Origin: Oscillospiraceae bacterium
Lineage (GTDB): Bacteria > Bacillota > Clostridia > Oscillospirales > Ruminococcaceae
Length of the DNA: 64,000 nucleotides
Assembly: GCA_017536625.1 (NCBI GenBank)
Contig: JAFXGY010000050.1
Span: 19,545 to 83,544, forward strand
Direction: 5' to 3'
Under the pieces are notes generated by a model that saw only the letters and a list, made by a program, of their open reading frames with translations, was not told the origin of the DNA and did no database searches. Positions 13,607 to 22,258 of this stretch are shown one piece after another. Within the stretch, counting starts at the first letter, position 1, and each line of letters opens with the position of its first letter. Made by a program: the position numbers and the translations under genes.

Positions 13607-15925
13607 TTGAAAATCGACCCAAGCTGGCCTGCTCTTTCAAGTGAAGAAGCCGTTCGCCTTGCCAACGAAGGCAAGGCGAACGTTTCGCCTTCTTCCGCAT
13701 CAAAAAGCGAAAAACAGATAATTTTATCAAACCTCTTTACCTTCTATAACATGCTCAATCTGGTGCTCGCGGTGCTTGTAATCACAACCGGGAGCTTTCG
13801 CAATATGCTTTTTATGGGCATTGTTATATCGAACTTCCTCATCGGAACGATTCAGGAACTTCGGGCGAAAAGAACCGTTGACAGTCTTTCGGTGCTCACA
13901 GCACCCACTGCAAGGGCCATTCGCGACGGGAAAGAGGTTGTTTTGCCGTGCAAAGAGCTTGTTCTCGGCGATGTGGTGCTCATCGGCGCCGGCGACCAGA
14001 TAACAGCGGACGGAACGGTGCTCGGCGGCGAAGCAAGGCTTAACGAAAGCCTTATCACCGGCGAAAGCGATGCGGTTTTGAAGGAAAAAGGCGATAAGCT
14101 CTTTTCCGGAAGCTTCGTTATAAGCGGGGAATGTGCCGTTTTGCTTACCGCGGTCGGTGCGGAAAGCTATGCCGAAAAGCTTACGGCGGAAGCAAAAAAG
14201 CTTAAAACTGCCAAGTCCGTGCTCAAATCTGTCATGGAAAAGATAATAAAAACCGTAACGGTTTTTATCGTGCCCATGGGCGTGCTCACTTTTTGGAACC
14301 ACTACGTCGAAAGAGGACTTTCCTATGTGGATTCCATGATTCCGACCGTCGCCGCAATGGTGGGAATGATTCCGGACGGGCTTTATCTGCTCACAAGCAT
14401 GAGCTTCGCGGTGGGGGTCGTTCGCCTTGCACAAAAAAGAACACTTACCCAGCAGCTTTATTCTCTCGAATCCCTGGCGAGAGCGGATGTGCTCTGCCTT
14501 GATAAAACCGGCACCATCACCAGCGGTAATATGAAGATAAAGGGCACAGTCAGCTTTGAAGGGGATGACATAGGCGCCATTGCTGCGGAAATTTATTCCG
14601 CTGTTCCGGCGGATAACGTTACCGCGAAAACCATAGTGGAAGCCTTCGGAAGCCGTAACCCCATAGAAAAGAATGCTTTGCATACCCTGCCGTTTTCTTC
14701 CGCACTCAAATATGCGGCGGCGGATTTCGGTGATGAGGGATGTTTTATGATAGGTGCGCCGGAATTCGTTCTTGGCGAAGGGTTCGATGAAATTAAAAAA
14801 CAGGCATCGGAATATTCCGCCGACGGAACGAGGGTTCTTGCCCTTTGCGAAGGAAAATTCGACGGAAAATTATACAAAGCGGAAAAACCACTTGGTTTTA
14901 TACTCATAGAAGACGAAATTCGCCCGAATGTGGCGGAAACATTTGAATATTTCCGAAAAAACGATGTTGCCATAAAAGTGATAAGCGGCGATAACCCCTT
15001 TGCGGTTTCCGCCATTGCGAAGAAAGCCGGCGTAATCGGTGCGGAAAATTTCCTCGATGCTTCGGTTCTTTCGGACGAAGAACTTTCCGCTGCGGCGGAA
15101 AAAACAGTCGTTTTCGGAAGAGTGAGCCCGGAACAGAAGAGAGTTATCATCAAGGCTCTTCAAAGCGGCGGACACACCGTTGCCATGACCGGCGACGGAG
15201 TGAACGACGTGCTTGCCCTTAAGGATGCGGATTGCAGCGTTGCCATGGCAAGCGGAGCACAGGCAGCAAGTCATGCAGCCCAGCTTGTGCTTCTGGATTC
15301 GGATTTTTCCGCAATGCCGGAAGTGGTGCTTGAAGGCAGAAGGGTAATCAACAATATCCAAAGGGCGGCGGCGATCTTCCTTATGAAGACCATTTATACC
15401 TTTGCGCTGACGGCGACTTTGCTTTTTGTGCCCTTTGCCTATCCTTTCGCACCGATACAGATGACCCTGATCGGCGCGGCAGCTTCGGGAATTCCGGGAA
15501 TTTTCCTTGCCCTTGAACCGAACTTCAGGCGCGTTCCGAAGGATTTTATGAAGTCCGTGCTCAAAAGAGCAGCCATCGGCGCCGTGACGGTTTTTGCAGG
15601 AATTATGGCGGTGCTCATAATCAACGAAAATCTTGGAATTTCCGCAAAGCTTTTCCCGGAAGAAGTTTCCACCGTCTGCACCGTATATACCGGAACCGCA
15701 AGCCTTTTTATGCTTCTTGCAACCTGTATGCCGCTCAATAAGTTCAAAGCGGCAATCGTCATCGGAAGCACAGTTATATTCTTCGGTGGAATTTCGCTTT
15801 TCAGCGAACTTTTCATGCTTGCGCCCCTAAGCGCAATGGGAAGAACGCTTCTTCTTTGCCTGGTTCCGTTTACGCTTATTCAGCTTTTTATAAGGGGGCG
15901 GCAGTTACGGAAAGAAAAGGAATGA
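13607..15925 (+). CDS. Cation-transporting P-type ATPase
   Basis: The 772-residue pump has all P-type landmarks: actuator 'LITGESD', phosphorylation motif 'LCLDKTGTIT' with Asp299, 'AMTGDGVNDVLALK' in the hinge, and about ten membrane helices. Helix M4 reads 'MIPDGLYLL', with Asp where calcium/magnesium pumps usually have Glu (PEGL). The closest type I recall is the short Firmicute E1-E2 ATPase group of uncertain substrate; Ca2+ or another cation is possible. The start is TTG behind AAAGGCAGTG. Its stop overlaps the next start (ATGA). Confidence 0.88.
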   Translation: MKIDPSWPALSSEEAVRLANEGKANVSPSSASKSEKQIILSNLFTFYNMLNLVLAVLVITTGSFRNMLFMGIVISNFLIGTIQELRAKRTVDSLSVLTAPTARAIRDGKEVVLPCKELVLGDVVLIGAGDQITADGTVLGGEARLNESLITGESDAVLKEKGDKLFSGSFVISGECAVLLTAVGAESYAEKLTAEAKKLKTAKSVLKSVMEKIIKTVTVFIVPMGVLTFWNHYVERGLSYVDSMIPTVAAMVGMIPDGLYLLTSMSFAVGVVRLAQKRTLTQQLYSLESLARADVLCLDKTGTITSGNMKIKGTVSFEGDDIGAIAAEIYSAVPADNVTAKTIVEAFGSRNPIEKNALHTLPFSSALKYAAADFGDEGCFMIGAPEFVLGEGFDEIKKQASEYSADGTRVLALCEGKFDGKLYKAEKPLGFILIEDEIRPNVAETFEYFRKNDVAIKVISGDNPFAVSAIAKKAGVIGAENFLDASVLSDEELSAAAEKTVVFGRVSPEQKRVIIKALQSGGHTVAMTGDGVNDVLALKDADCSVAMASGAQAASHAAQLVLLDSDFSAMPEVVLEGRRVINNIQRAAAIFLMKTIYTFALTATLLFVPFAYPFAPIQMTLIGAAASGIPGIFLALEPNFRRVPKDFMKSVLKRAAIGAVTVFAGIMAVLIINENLGISAKLFPEEVSTVCTVYTGTASLFMLLATCMPLNKFKAAIVIGSTVIFFGGISLFSELFMLAPLSAMGRTLLLCLVPFTLIQLFIRGRQLRKEKE

Positions 15926-16473
15926 AGGGGAAAATCCGCTTCGCGAAACCGGAAGACGCAAAAGCAATTCTCGGAATTTATGCTCCTTATATAAAAAACA
16001 CAGCCATTACCTTCGAATACGAAGTTCCTTCCGAAGAGGAATTTTCCGCAAGGATGGCGGAAATCCAGAAAAAATATCCGTGGATAGTTTATGAGGAAGA
16101 AGGGAAGATTCTCGGCTATGCCTACGGCGGCCCGGAATATACAAGGGCGGCATATCAATGGACTGTCGAAACTTCGGTCTATGTTGCGGCGGAAGCTTCC
16201 GGCAAAGGGATAGGGACTGCCCTTTATGAAAAAATCCTTGATATCCTTAAAAAGCAAAATTTCTGCGTATGTTATGTGCTTATAAATGACGATAACGAAG
16301 CTTCCGTGAAGCTGCACGAAAAATACGGCTTCAAACAAAACGGATTCAGAAAAAACTGCGGATATAAATTCGAAAAATGGCACAGCGTTGTTTTTATGGA
16401 AAAGCAGCTGAACGAATTTTCCGTTCCGCCAAAGGCGATTATCCCGATAAACGAACTTAATTATGAATTTTAA
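15922..16473 (+). CDS. GNAT acetyltransferase, phosphinothricin acetyltransferase-like
   Basis: A 183-residue GNAT enzyme. The N-terminus 'IRFAKPEDAKAILGIYAPYI' and 'FEYEVP' resemble the Pat/Bar subgroup that acetylates amino-acid-like amines. 'SGKGIGTALYEKIL' is the acetyl-CoA pyrophosphate loop, and 'LHEKYGFKQNGF' is the usual motif B. The ATG at 15922 overlaps the ATPase stop (ATGA), so translation is probably coupled. An earlier in-frame ATG lies deep inside the ATPase and is not used. The substrate is not determined. Confidence 0.82.
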   Translation: MKGKIRFAKPEDAKAILGIYAPYIKNTAITFEYEVPSEEEFSARMAEIQKKYPWIVYEEEGKILGYAYGGPEYTRAAYQWTVETSVYVAAEASGKGIGTALYEKILDILKKQNFCVCYVLINDDNEASVKLHEKYGFKQNGFRKNCGYKFEKWHSVVFMEKQLNEFSVPPKAIIPINELNYEF

Positions 16474-16478
16474 AAAAT

Positions 16479-16509
16479 CCGGCGGGCGGAAAACCCGCCG
16501 TTTTTTTGT
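16479..16509 (+). terminator. Terminator of the ATPase-GNAT transcript
   Basis: CGGCGGG/CCCGCCG stem (16480-16500) followed by seven T. Confidence 0.88.
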
Positions 16510-16592
16510 TATCTTAATAAAATATTAATAATTTCCCCACTTTATTCTTAATGATTTTACTGGTATTATATAGTTGTTGGAGGAGGGATATG

Positions 16593-17285
16593 ATGTATAA
16601 TCTTTTGATTTGCGATGATGACAGGGATATCCGAAATGCCCTGAAGATATATCTTTCCGGCGAAGGCTACCGGATTTTTGAAGCGGAAAACGGCGAAGAA
16701 GCCATTAGGATAATCGAGGAAAACGAAATCCACCTTATCCTTATGGATATTATGATGCCGAAGATGGATGGGGTTTCCGCCACGGCAAAACTTCGGGAAA
16801 ATTATAACGTGCCGGTGATTTTTCTTTCCGCGAAAAGCGAGGATACGGATAAAATCCTCGGTCTTACCGCAGGTGCGGATGATTACATAACAAAACCGTT
16901 TAATCCGCTGGAAGTTATGGCAAGGGTAAAAGCCCAGCTTCGGCGCTATGCATATCTTGGCGGAATGGAAAAGAAGGAAGAAAATTTTTCCGCCGGCGGA
17001 ATCGAAATTGACGATAACGGAAAAACCGTTACCCTTAACGGCGAACCCATAGCCCTTACCCCGACGGAATATGATATTTTAAAACTTTTTGTGGCGAATC
17101 CGGGGAAGGTTTTTTCTTCTAAGGAAATTTATTCCGCAGTATGGAGCAGCGACCCTTTGGGTGCGGAAGGCACCATTGCGGTGCATATCCGCCATCTTCG
17201 CGAAAAACTTGAGATTGACCCCGCAAACCCCCGGTATCTCAAGGTAGTATGGGGAAAGGGATATAAACTGGAGGACAAAAAATGA
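16593..17285 (+). CDS. OmpR/PhoB-family response regulator
   Basis: The 230-residue regulator has an N-terminal receiver domain with the acidic pocket D8-D10, phospho-acceptor Asp52 in 'LMDIMMPKMDG', Ser79 and Lys101 ('YITKPF'). A C-terminal winged helix follows ('LTPTEYDILKLF', 'IAVHIRHLREKLE', 'WGKGYKLE'). Of two adjacent ATGs (16590, 16593) the second has the better six-base spacing to AGGAGG. It overlaps the sensor kinase by four bases (ATGA). The layout is VanR/VanS-like, but no target operon is adjacent. Confidence 0.9.
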   Translation: MYNLLICDDDRDIRNALKIYLSGEGYRIFEAENGEEAIRIIEENEIHLILMDIMMPKMDGVSATAKLRENYNVPVIFLSAKSEDTDKILGLTAGADDYITKPFNPLEVMARVKAQLRRYAYLGGMEKKEENFSAGGIEIDDNGKTVTLNGEPIALTPTEYDILKLFVANPGKVFSSKEIYSAVWSSDPLGAEGTIAVHIRHLREKLEIDPANPRYLKVVWGKGYKLEDKK

Positions 17286-19195
17286 AAAAACTTTTCCAAA
17301 GTCTGTTTCTGAAAATGCTGGCATTTGTTCTTGTGTGCATTCTCACCCCCGTTCTCATCGGCTGCTGCTGGTTTGCTTCCATCGCTTATGATGAAGGAAT
17401 GTACTTCGGCGAAGAACCGGAATTTGAACACACAAGTTCCGCTAAAAGGTTTGTTGACGTAAACCTTGCGGAAGTTCGGGAATATATTTATTGGAACGAT
17501 ATTTCCGGGCTTATAAAAGCTGAATATCGCTTTAACCACAAAAACTTTGCCTATATCATATATGACGAGGAAGAAAATATTGTTGTAAATACCATTCCGG
17601 AAAACGAAATGAAGAATATCCACAGCCCGGACGATAAAGGTTCGGAAGGATATATCCTTGTTACGGAAGGTTACCCAGCCGATGAGGTCAATGAGGACGG
17701 CCACACTTTGAAAAATTATTCAATGGAAGGCTATCTTATAATGCCCATGGATCCGAATTATGACGGATACGCAGAATTTGCGGAATTCGAATTTATTTCC
17801 GAAAATCTTGATTATTTTATCAGGATGGGCATTTTCTGCTTTGCTTCCTGCGCTGTTCTGGTGCTCTATCTTATCGCCGCTTCCGGAATCAACAGCGAAG
17901 GAGAAACCGAACTTCGGGGGCTCAACGCAGTCGATTACGATATTCTTCTTTTCCTTGCGGGAATAGGAATTTATGCCCTTGTGGAACTTGCCGCAGGTCT
18001 TCGCTGGGCTTATGACGATATATATAAATATATCGCCTTCGGTCTTTGCTTTGCGGGGCTTACCGCCATAACCCTTATTGTAATCATGAGTACCGCCGCC
18101 CATTTCAAAGCAAAAAAATGGTGGCAGCACACAATGATCTGGCAGTGCTTCCATGCGGTAAGAACTTTTCTTCGCTGGTTTATGGCGAATATCGGCATAA
18201 CCTGGAAGCTTGCTCTTGCAGTGGGTGCATACAGCTTTGTTATTTATATCCTCGGAATTCTTACTACGGAATATAATTTTGGACCTTTTGCGCTTTTGCT
18301 CGCGCTTTTCGTTCTTGCAGCGGCTATCTGCATTGCAATCTGGTTCGGTTCCCAGCTTAGGAAGATAAAACGCGGTGGCGAAGCCATTGCAAACGGCGAT
18401 TTTGATTACAGAATAAACGCAAAGGAACTTTGGCCGGTGCTTCGTGGGCATGCTTATGACCTCAACTGCGCCGCTCTTGGAATGTCCAAAGCCGTTGACG
18501 ACAGGCTTAAAAGCGAAAGATTCAAAACCGAACTTATCACGAACGTGAGCCACGACCTTAAAACTCCGCTCACTTCCATAGTTTCCTATGTGGATCTTCT
18601 CAAAAAAGAGGATATCCAAAGCGAAACCGCCCTTGAATATATCGAAGTTATCGACCGCCAGAGCGCAAAGCTTAAAAAGCTGACGGAAGACCTGGTGGAA
18701 GCTTCGAAAGCAACCAGCGGCGCCGTCGCGGTGAATAAGGAAGTGCTCGGCATCGGCGAACTTATAATGCAGTCCGTGGGGGAATTTTCCGAAAAGCTTG
18801 AAAACGCCGAAATAACCCCGGTCATGAATCTTCCGGAGGAGGATATCACCGTTTTCGCCGACGGAAGGCTTCTCTGGCGTGTTTTCGATAACCTTATACA
18901 GAATATCATCAAATATGCCCAGCCGGGCACAAGGGCCTATTTCGACCTTTCAGAGGAAGCGGGAAATGCGGTGCTTACCATAAGGAATATCTCCCGGGAA
19001 CCGCTTAATATGTCCGCGGAAAGCCTTATGGAAAGATTCGTCCGTGGGGATGCTTCCAGAGGAAGCGAAGGCAACGGGCTTGGTCTTTCCATAGCAAAAT
19101 CCCTTACGGAACTTTGCGGAGGAACCTTTGACCTTATGCTCGACGGCGACCTTTATAAAGTGATTCTTACGCTCCCCGTTTATGTTCAGCAATAA
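17282..19195 (+). CDS. Multi-pass sensor histidine kinase
   Basis: The 637-residue kinase starts with a membrane helix (about 10-32) and an extracytoplasmic domain (about 35-180). It continues with a block of five or so further helices (about 182-355) and a HAMP-like linker. The HisKA domain has phospho-accepting His424 in 'NVSHDLKTPLTSI', and the HATPase_c domain has 'NLIQNIIKYA' and 'GNGLGLSIAKSL'. The large multi-helix region between sensor and kinase is unusual for simple VanS-type kinases and could sense a membrane or transported ligand. It is translationally coupled to the response regulator. Confidence 0.9.
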   Translation: MKKLFQSLFLKMLAFVLVCILTPVLIGCCWFASIAYDEGMYFGEEPEFEHTSSAKRFVDVNLAEVREYIYWNDISGLIKAEYRFNHKNFAYIIYDEEENIVVNTIPENEMKNIHSPDDKGSEGYILVTEGYPADEVNEDGHTLKNYSMEGYLIMPMDPNYDGYAEFAEFEFISENLDYFIRMGIFCFASCAVLVLYLIAASGINSEGETELRGLNAVDYDILLFLAGIGIYALVELAAGLRWAYDDIYKYIAFGLCFAGLTAITLIVIMSTAAHFKAKKWWQHTMIWQCFHAVRTFLRWFMANIGITWKLALAVGAYSFVIYILGILTTEYNFGPFALLLALFVLAAAICIAIWFGSQLRKIKRGGEAIANGDFDYRINAKELWPVLRGHAYDLNCAALGMSKAVDDRLKSERFKTELITNVSHDLKTPLTSIVSYVDLLKKEDIQSETALEYIEVIDRQSAKLKKLTEDLVEASKATSGAVAVNKEVLGIGELIMQSVGEFSEKLENAEITPVMNLPEEDITVFADGRLLWRVFDNLIQNIIKYAQPGTRAYFDLSEEAGNAVLTIRNISREPLNMSAESLMERFVRGDASRGSEGNGLGLSIAKSLTELCGGTFDLMLDGDLYKVILTLPVYVQQ

Positions 19196-19199
19196 AAAA

Positions 19200-19237
19200 A
19201 GAAGCCGTTTTCCGTTTTTCGGAAAGCGGCTTTTTTC
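19200..19237. terminator. Bidirectional terminator between kinase and TIGR03915 gene
   Basis: AAGCCGTTTTCCG/CGGAAAGCGGCTT stem with T tracts on both strands. Confidence 0.82.
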
Positions 19238-20079
19238 TATTTTTCCAGAAGAGATTTTATCTCGCTTCTCAGGGAATCTGCAATCTGCGCCGAAGTTCCG
19301 AAAGTGAGCTTCGGAACATATCCCGGTTCAAGCTCTTCCTGCACTTCCGGAAGATATTGCCAGAACCGTTTTGGCATATGGGTTCTTCTGCAAACCGGGT
19401 TATATCTGTCGCCGATGGCTATGTGGCGGTAATAGCTCTTCCAAAGGTCGCTGTAAAAGCTGTCATCGCCGCAATCCGGAAGTTCAAGATTTTCCACCGG
19501 GACTATTGCGGTTTTCTGCGGGGTGTGGATAAGGGCGGCGCCGTGTTCTGCGTCAAAAATCAAAAAATGCTCGTTTTTTATTCTTGCGCAGAAAAAATGC
19601 CTTATAAGCGGAAGCACGAAATGCTTTGGGTGGATTACGGCGACCAATGCGCCTTTTGAATCGGAAAACCTTGTGAACTGGCGGAAGCGCTCCGCTTCAT
19701 AATTGACAGCGGTGCACATTTTAAAAACCCGGTTCACTTCCTCGTCGCCGATTTTTCCGCCGGTGCTTCTGCCTTCTTTAAAGGCCTTCCATATAAAGCG
19801 CAAAATGGCGTTTTCTTTGCCTTCGCCGTCAAAAAGAAAGGCCTTTTCAACCATGTTGAGCACGCCTTCGCCAAGCTTTCCGGCAATTCCTTTCTGCACC
19901 CGTTTTGCGTGCTCAAAATTTGTTTCAACATAATGAATTTTGAGCAGGGAAGGCTCCATATCATCAAAAACAACAAAATCCGCCGGAAGAATTTTCATGG
20001 CAAAGGAATCGAAAACCCCGGAAAGAAAGCCGTCGAAGCTTCCGTCATAGGCAAAAATCAAAATTCCCCGGTCAGACAT
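19237..20079 (-). CDS. TIGR03915 family protein, partner of radical SAM DNA repair enzyme
   Basis: The 280-residue protein begins 'ILIFAYDGSFDGFLSGVF' and has 'HPKHFVLPLIRHFFCARIKNEHF' cut across a DUF4130-like core with 'IIFD..HG' character and 'W..YYRHIAI..R.NP..'. This is the uncharacterised TIGR03915 family that is nearly always encoded beside a TIGR03916 radical SAM protein. The pair is thought to act in DNA repair or modification (known from genomic association only). Its ATG lies inside the end of the upstream gene (22-base overlap), so the two are coupled. Confidence 0.85.
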   Translation of the reverse strand: MSDRGILIFAYDGSFDGFLSGVFDSFAMKILPADFVVFDDMEPSLLKIHYVETNFEHAKRVQKGIAGKLGEGVLNMVEKAFLFDGEGKENAILRFIWKAFKEGRSTGGKIGDEEVNRVFKMCTAVNYEAERFRQFTRFSDSKGALVAVIHPKHFVLPLIRHFFCARIKNEHFLIFDAEHGAALIHTPQKTAIVPVENLELPDCGDDSFYSDLWKSYYRHIAIGDRYNPVCRRTHMPKRFWQYLPEVQEELEPGYVPKLTFGTSAQIADSLRSEIKSLLEK

Positions 20080-21362
20080 CCGATCACATCCTCTCCCGTG
20101 AGCACCGGTTCAAAAAGCGAAAGCTGTTCCATGCCATAATCGGTAAAACCACCCATTCTGTTCGGCGCAAGAAGCGAATAAATCATCATTTCCGGTGTTT
20201 CCGGAATTTTCTGCAGGGTCTTTCCGCCGCAGGTTATAAAGAATTTTGCCCTTTTGAGCACGATGCCGAGCCGCTTGAGCATGTCAAAATCAAGCTTCTG
20301 ATTTCTGCGGGCGCGAACAATTCGCTTTGCGCCGGTAACGCCGATTCCCGGAACGCGCAGAAGCATTTCATAATCGGCCGTGTTCACCTCCACCGGAAAA
20401 TCATCAAGATGGCTTACCGCCCAGGAACATTTCGGGTCAACTTCCGGATGAAGCATGGGCTTTTTTGGGTCGATGATTTCGCTGGCCTCGAAGCCGTAAA
20501 AACGCAAAAGCCAGTCGGCCTGATAAAGCCGGTGTTCGCGAAGAAGGGGAGGCCTTGTATCCAGCGAAGGCAAAAGCGCATCTTCCTGAAGGGGAACATA
20601 TGCGGAATAATAGACTCTTTTAAGCCCGTATTTTTTATAAAGGCTTTCGGTAAGATGAAGAATATGATAATCCGTTTCCGGAGAAGCACCCACTATCATC
20701 TGGGTGCTTTGCCCTGCGGGAACGAACTTTGGCGTATGGCGAAATTTTGTAATATCCTCACGGTTTTCAAGAATTCCGTTTTTGATAAGTCCCATGGGTT
20801 CAAGAATATTGTGCTTTGTTTTATCCGGCGCAAGGCTGAGAAGGGATTTTTCCGAAGGAAGTTCGATATTAACGCTGACTCTGTCCGCCAGAAGCCCAAG
20901 CCTTTGGGTAAGAACAGGGTCCGCCCCGGGAATTGCCTTTGCGTGGATATAACCCGCAAAGCCATATTCCTCACGAAGAATGCGCAGTGCTTCAATCATG
21001 CGCTCCATGGTCCAATCCGGCGTTCCAACCACCGCGGAAGAAAGAAAAAGCCCTTCAATATAGTTCCTGCGATAAAATTCTATGGTAAGCTCTGCAAGCT
21101 CCCTTGGGGTAAAAGTTGCCCTGGGGAAATCGTTGCTTCTGCGGCTGATGCAGTATTTGCAGTCATAAACGCAGGCGTTCGACATCAGCACCTTAAGAAG
21201 GCTTACGCAGCGTCCATCGGCGGTGAAGGAATGACAGCAGCCGGAAGGCAGCGCAGCGCCGATTTGACCTTCGCTGCTGCTTCTGCCGCTTCCGCTGGAA
21301 GAACATGAAGCATCATATTTTGCCGCTTCGGAAAGTATGGCAAGCTTTTCATAAATATCCAT
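20058..21362 (-). CDS. Putative DNA modification/repair radical SAM protein (TIGR03916)
   Basis: This 434-residue enzyme carries the radical SAM motif C64-x3-C68-x2-C71 ('CVYDCKYC'). Extra cysteines lie near the N-terminus (C42, C43, C52). A helix-hairpin-helix DNA-binding motif ('LLRVPGIGVTGAKRIV', about residue 340) follows. It belongs to TIGR03916 and pairs with the downstream TIGR03915 gene. AAGGAGC lies seven bases before the ATG. A LexA-type box overlaps the predicted transcription start, so damage induction is likely (inference). Its chemistry is not known; spore-photoproduct-lyase-like repair is one idea. Confidence 0.88.
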   Translation of the reverse strand: MDIYEKLAILSEAAKYDASCSSSGSGRSSSEGQIGAALPSGCCHSFTADGRCVSLLKVLMSNACVYDCKYCISRRSNDFPRATFTPRELAELTIEFYRRNYIEGLFLSSAVVGTPDWTMERMIEALRILREEYGFAGYIHAKAIPGADPVLTQRLGLLADRVSVNIELPSEKSLLSLAPDKTKHNILEPMGLIKNGILENREDITKFRHTPKFVPAGQSTQMIVGASPETDYHILHLTESLYKKYGLKRVYYSAYVPLQEDALLPSLDTRPPLLREHRLYQADWLLRFYGFEASEIIDPKKPMLHPEVDPKCSWAVSHLDDFPVEVNTADYEMLLRVPGIGVTGAKRIVRARRNQKLDFDMLKRLGIVLKRAKFFITCGGKTLQKIPETPEMMIYSLLAPNRMGGFTDYGMEQLSLFEPVLTGEDVIGCLTGEF

Positions 21363-21390
21363 CGTCCGCGCTCCTTTTTTTGAGAAAATC

Positions 21391-21402
21391 GAACAAATGT
21401 TC
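21391..21402. promoter_or_regulatory. LexA (SOS) operator GAAC-N4-GTTC
   Basis: CGAACAAATGTTCT matches the Gram-positive LexA consensus (CGAAC-N4-GTTCG type) with a perfect GAAC/GTTC dyad. It lies 13 bases past the -10 box of the radical SAM operon. A second dyad GTTCTTTTAGAAC (21399-21411) overlaps it. Confidence 0.7.
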
Positions 21403-21414
21403 TTTTAGAACTAT

Positions 21415-21443
21415 ATTTTACTGCCTTTTTCGGATTATGTCAA
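21415..21443 (-). promoter_or_regulatory. Promoter of the radical SAM repair operon
   Basis: TTGACA (21438-21443, minus strand), 17-base spacer, TAAAAT (21415-21420). Confidence 0.7.
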
Positions 21444-21468
21444 GGATAAAAACGCACCAATAAAAGGA

Positions 21469-21500
21469 AAAAACCGGCGTTCAAAACGCCGGTTTTTTTG
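21469..21500 (-). terminator. Terminator of the NUDIX gene
   Basis: AAACCGGCGTT/AACGCCGGTTT stem with T tracts on both strands. Confidence 0.82.
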
Positions 21501-21508
21501 ATATATCT

Positions 21509-21967
21509 TTATTTAAGGCTGTATTTCCATTCTCCGTTTTCCTTATAATAAAAAAATTCGCTCAGCTCATCTTCAAGGAAGACTTTTATCATATCCTTCA
21601 TATCCATCGAAAGGCGGCTTTCCATGGAAAGCATTTCTTCAAGCGAAAGCCAAAAGACTTTTCCCTCTTTTGAAGATTTAAGTTCCCCGCTGAATTTTTC
21701 GGTTTTATAAAAAAGCACAAGATACCGCGAACCGTCCTCGTTTACCCAATCCTTTGTTCCGCAAAGCACAGGGTTTTCTATCATAAGTCCGGTTTCTTCA
21801 AAAATCTCGCGAATCACCGCATCGGAAAGGGATTCGTTCTTTTCAACATGGCCGCCGGGAAAGGTAATTCCGCCCCATTCTTCGTGAATTTTATCCTGAA
21901 CAAGAACAAGTCCGCCGTTTTTTACCATGCACATATTCACTATTTCAGTTCTTTGGGTACGGTCCAT
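21509..21967 (-). CDS. NUDIX hydrolase (MutT-like)
   Basis: The 152-residue protein has a full NUDIX box (G-x5-E-x7-REUxEExGU) beginning 'GGHVEKNES' and ending 'REIFEETGL' at about residues 37-60. Such enzymes cleave nucleoside diphosphates linked to another moiety. The N-terminal 'VNMCMVKNGGLVLVQDK' resembles 8-oxo-dGTP or YtkD-type members, but the substrate is not determined. AAGGGGTG is the ribosome site. Its placement beside the SOS repair operon may be coincidental. Confidence 0.85.
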   Translation of the reverse strand: MDRTQRTEIVNMCMVKNGGLVLVQDKIHEEWGGITFPGGHVEKNESLSDAVIREIFEETGLMIENPVLCGTKDWVNEDGSRYLVLFYKTEKFSGELKSSKEGKVFWLSLEEMLSMESRLSMDMKDMIKVFLEDELSEFFYYKENGEWKYSLK

Positions 21968-22028
21968 TGCTGTTCACCCCTTTTTTATTATAGTATAATT
22001 ACTGTGAAAGTTCAATCTTATAATATGG

Positions 22029-22055
22029 TTCGGGGGTTCGAGTCCCCCTTTGAAA
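22029..22055 (+). other. Orphan tRNA T-arm-like fragment
   Basis: GGGGG-TTCGAGT-CCCCC (22031-22047) has the exact geometry of a tRNA T-arm (5-bp stem, seven-base loop with TTCGA). It lies on the plus strand 50 bases from tRNA-Arg. No matching acceptor, D-arm or anticodon arm can be assembled around it, so it may be the 3' remnant of another tRNA gene. Confidence 0.4.
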
Positions 22056-22059
22056 CAAT

Positions 22060-22096
22060 AAAAAAACAGGAACAGCAAAAGCTGTTCCTGTTTTTA
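22060..22096 (-). terminator. Terminator of tRNA-Arg
   Basis: ACAGGAACAGC-AAAA-GCTGTTCCTGT stem immediately after the tRNA 3' end, followed by TTTTTT on the minus strand. Confidence 0.85.
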
Positions 22097-22173
22097 TGGT
22101 GCGCTGCAAGGGACTCGAACCCCTGGCCTACTGATTCGTAGTCAGTCACTCTATCCAACTGAGCTAGCAACGC
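22097..22173 (-). tRNA. tRNA-Arg (anticodon ACG), CCA encoded
   Basis: The acceptor stem GCGTTGC/GCAGCGC (one G-U pair) closes a cloverleaf with D-loop 'AGCTCAGTTGGA', anticodon arm ACTGA-CTACGAA-TCAGT (anticodon ACG) and T-arm with GGTTCGAGTCC. The 3' end has A discriminator and encoded CCA. It lies 85 bases downstream of the MFS gene on the same strand and has its own terminator. Confidence 0.95.
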
Positions 22174-22258
22174 AGAGTGCGGTTTTTCGCCGCATTTGAT
22201 ATATTACCATATAAAATGGCCATTGTCAAGGGATATTTTTGAAAAAGTTGAAATTTTA

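Noticed and set aside
21848-22141. 97-codon plus-strand frame across the NUDIX start and tRNA-Arg
   Set aside because: Its C-terminal 'WCAARDSNPWPTDS' is the usual spurious translation of a tRNA gene complement.
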